Shown in pieces: positions 63,526 through 64,000 of a stretch of 64,000 nt of DNA. The stretch spans positions 196,580-260,579 of the forward strand of contig JAHEGE010000002.1 of the NCBI GenBank assembly GCA_024639905.1, given 5' to 3'. The position numbers and the translations under genes were made by a program. The notes under the pieces are model-generated. The model was not told where the DNA came from. It saw nothing but the letters and a program-made list of their open reading frames with translations, and searched no databases. The DNA comes from Gammaproteobacteria bacterium (GTDB lineage Bacteria > Pseudomonadota > Gammaproteobacteria > Pseudomonadales > Pseudohongiellaceae). Each line of letters opens with the position of its first letter. The stretch's first letter is position 1.

Positions 63526-63915
63526 TTAGGCGCCGTTGTCGGCCTTTTCAAAGGCGCGTTTGGCAGTTAGCGCGGTTACCATATAGAGCAGATTAAGCAG
63601 AGCCCAGCCGAACAGTTCGAAAGACCAAAGGGCGTGCGCGGCGGGGTCTATACTGCGAGCGCCAACAATCCAACCGCTCCACAGCACGAGAATTGCCAGT
63701 GGTAAAGCGGCGACAAGACGCCAACCGCGTTGCCACTGACGCCAGGCGGCAACCGTCAGAGCGGCGCTCGACGAGAGGGTGAGGAAAACAATGACGAGCA
63801 TAACGGTATCCCACAGGGGGATGGCCTCAGCTTGGTTGTTAGCCGCGAGGATAGTGTGAACAGGCGCGCTTAACACGGCGCCGGCAAGGAGTGTTAGAGA
63901 GAGGTTTTTTTTCAT
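63526..63915 (-). CDS. small membrane protein of unknown function
   Basis: This 128-residue protein has an N-terminal signal-like segment (LSLTLLAGAVLSAPVHTILA) and about three further helices (TVMLVIVFLTLSSSAALTVA, VAALPLAILVLWSGWIVG, ELFGWALLNLLYMVTALTA). I do not recognise the family. The start at 63915 (MKKNLSLT) is preferred to 63951 because it begins a normal signal sequence. It ends 6 nt from glpE on the opposite strand. The remaining bases to 64000 hold nothing I can name. Confidence 0.65.
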   Translation of the reverse strand: MKKNLSLTLLAGAVLSAPVHTILAANNQAEAIPLWDTVMLVIVFLTLSSSAALTVAAWRQWQRGWRLVAALPLAILVLWSGWIVGARSIDPAAHALWSFELFGWALLNLLYMVTALTAKRAFEKADNGA

Positions 63916-64000
63916 GCGCGAAGCGTAACCTAGCAAGGTCATGCAACGCAAAGTTTGCGTATGCCGCCGCGGTCACAGCACTTAACATTCACGTAGTAGT

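Overview
This window looks like ordinary chromosomal sequence from a moderately GC-rich gammaproteobacterium related to Pseudomonas and Cellvibrionales. The evidence is synteny: trpA-accD-folC-SPOR-cvpA-purF, lolCDE-comEC-exbBD-lpxK-ycaR-kdsB-murB, and uvrC-pgsA-tRNA(Gly-Cys-Leu). A 1631-residue NAD-dependent glutamate dehydrogenase, a LexA with E. coli residue numbering and a long RNase E agree with this. A marine lineage such as Halieaceae/Spongiibacteraceae is plausible but is inference. I saw no insertion sequence, integrase, prophage, CRISPR array or rRNA.

Layout. 1-5.8 kb (+): end of trpA, then accD, folC, a SPOR protein, cvpA and purF, closely packed. 5.8-13.3 kb (-): a yciH/SUI1 gene, then a complete MoxR/Bat operon (moxR, DUF58, DUF4381, batA, a batB/C fusion, batD). 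13.6-20.6 kb: gdhB, pyrD and a glutaredoxin-like gene (+), converging on tatD (-). 20.7-28.4 kb: ilvE, topA, lexA (-) with two abutting SOS boxes, nagZ, an MscS-type channel and a purine phosphoribosyltransferase. 28.4-36 kb (-): an AddA/AddB-like helicase-nuclease pair and mnmH. 36.2-38.7 kb (+): a DUF1285 gene and etfBA, closed by a strong bidirectional terminator. 38.8-42.3 kb (-): rne with a predicted leader of about 620 nt. 42.6-55.1 kb (+): a long envelope gene train (lolCDE, comEC, exbBD, lpxK, ycaR, kdsB, murB) running into uvrC and pgsA, often with 4-nt start/stop overlaps. 55.1-55.8 kb: tRNA-Gly, tRNA-Cys and tRNA-Leu. 55.8-64 kb: a less conserved tail with an exported FMN hydroxyacid dehydrogenase carrying a CXXCH motif, a gamma-carbonic anhydrase, a serine hydrolase, an HSL-type esterase, an MFS transporter, an NhaC-like antiporter, a GlpE-like rhodanese and a small membrane protein.

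How the genes work together. The lol-to-murB block makes and delivers envelope components: lipoprotein release, energy transduction, lipid A and Kdo synthesis, and peptidoglycan precursors. The Bat block couples an AAA+ chaperone to membrane VWA proteins whose target is unknown. lexA, topA, uvrC and addAB-like genes cover DNA topology and repair. The esterase, serine hydrolase, MFS carrier and hydroxyacid dehydrogenase could form an uptake-and-hydrolysis module, which is inference from proximity.

No clear-cut new defence or mobile system is present. The two most promising leads are the CXXCH motif inside the variable loop of the exported FMN enzyme and the poorly understood MoxR/Bat complex with a repeat-bearing upstream region. 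Shorter regulatory signals (lexA, topA, etfBA, rne) are also listed.
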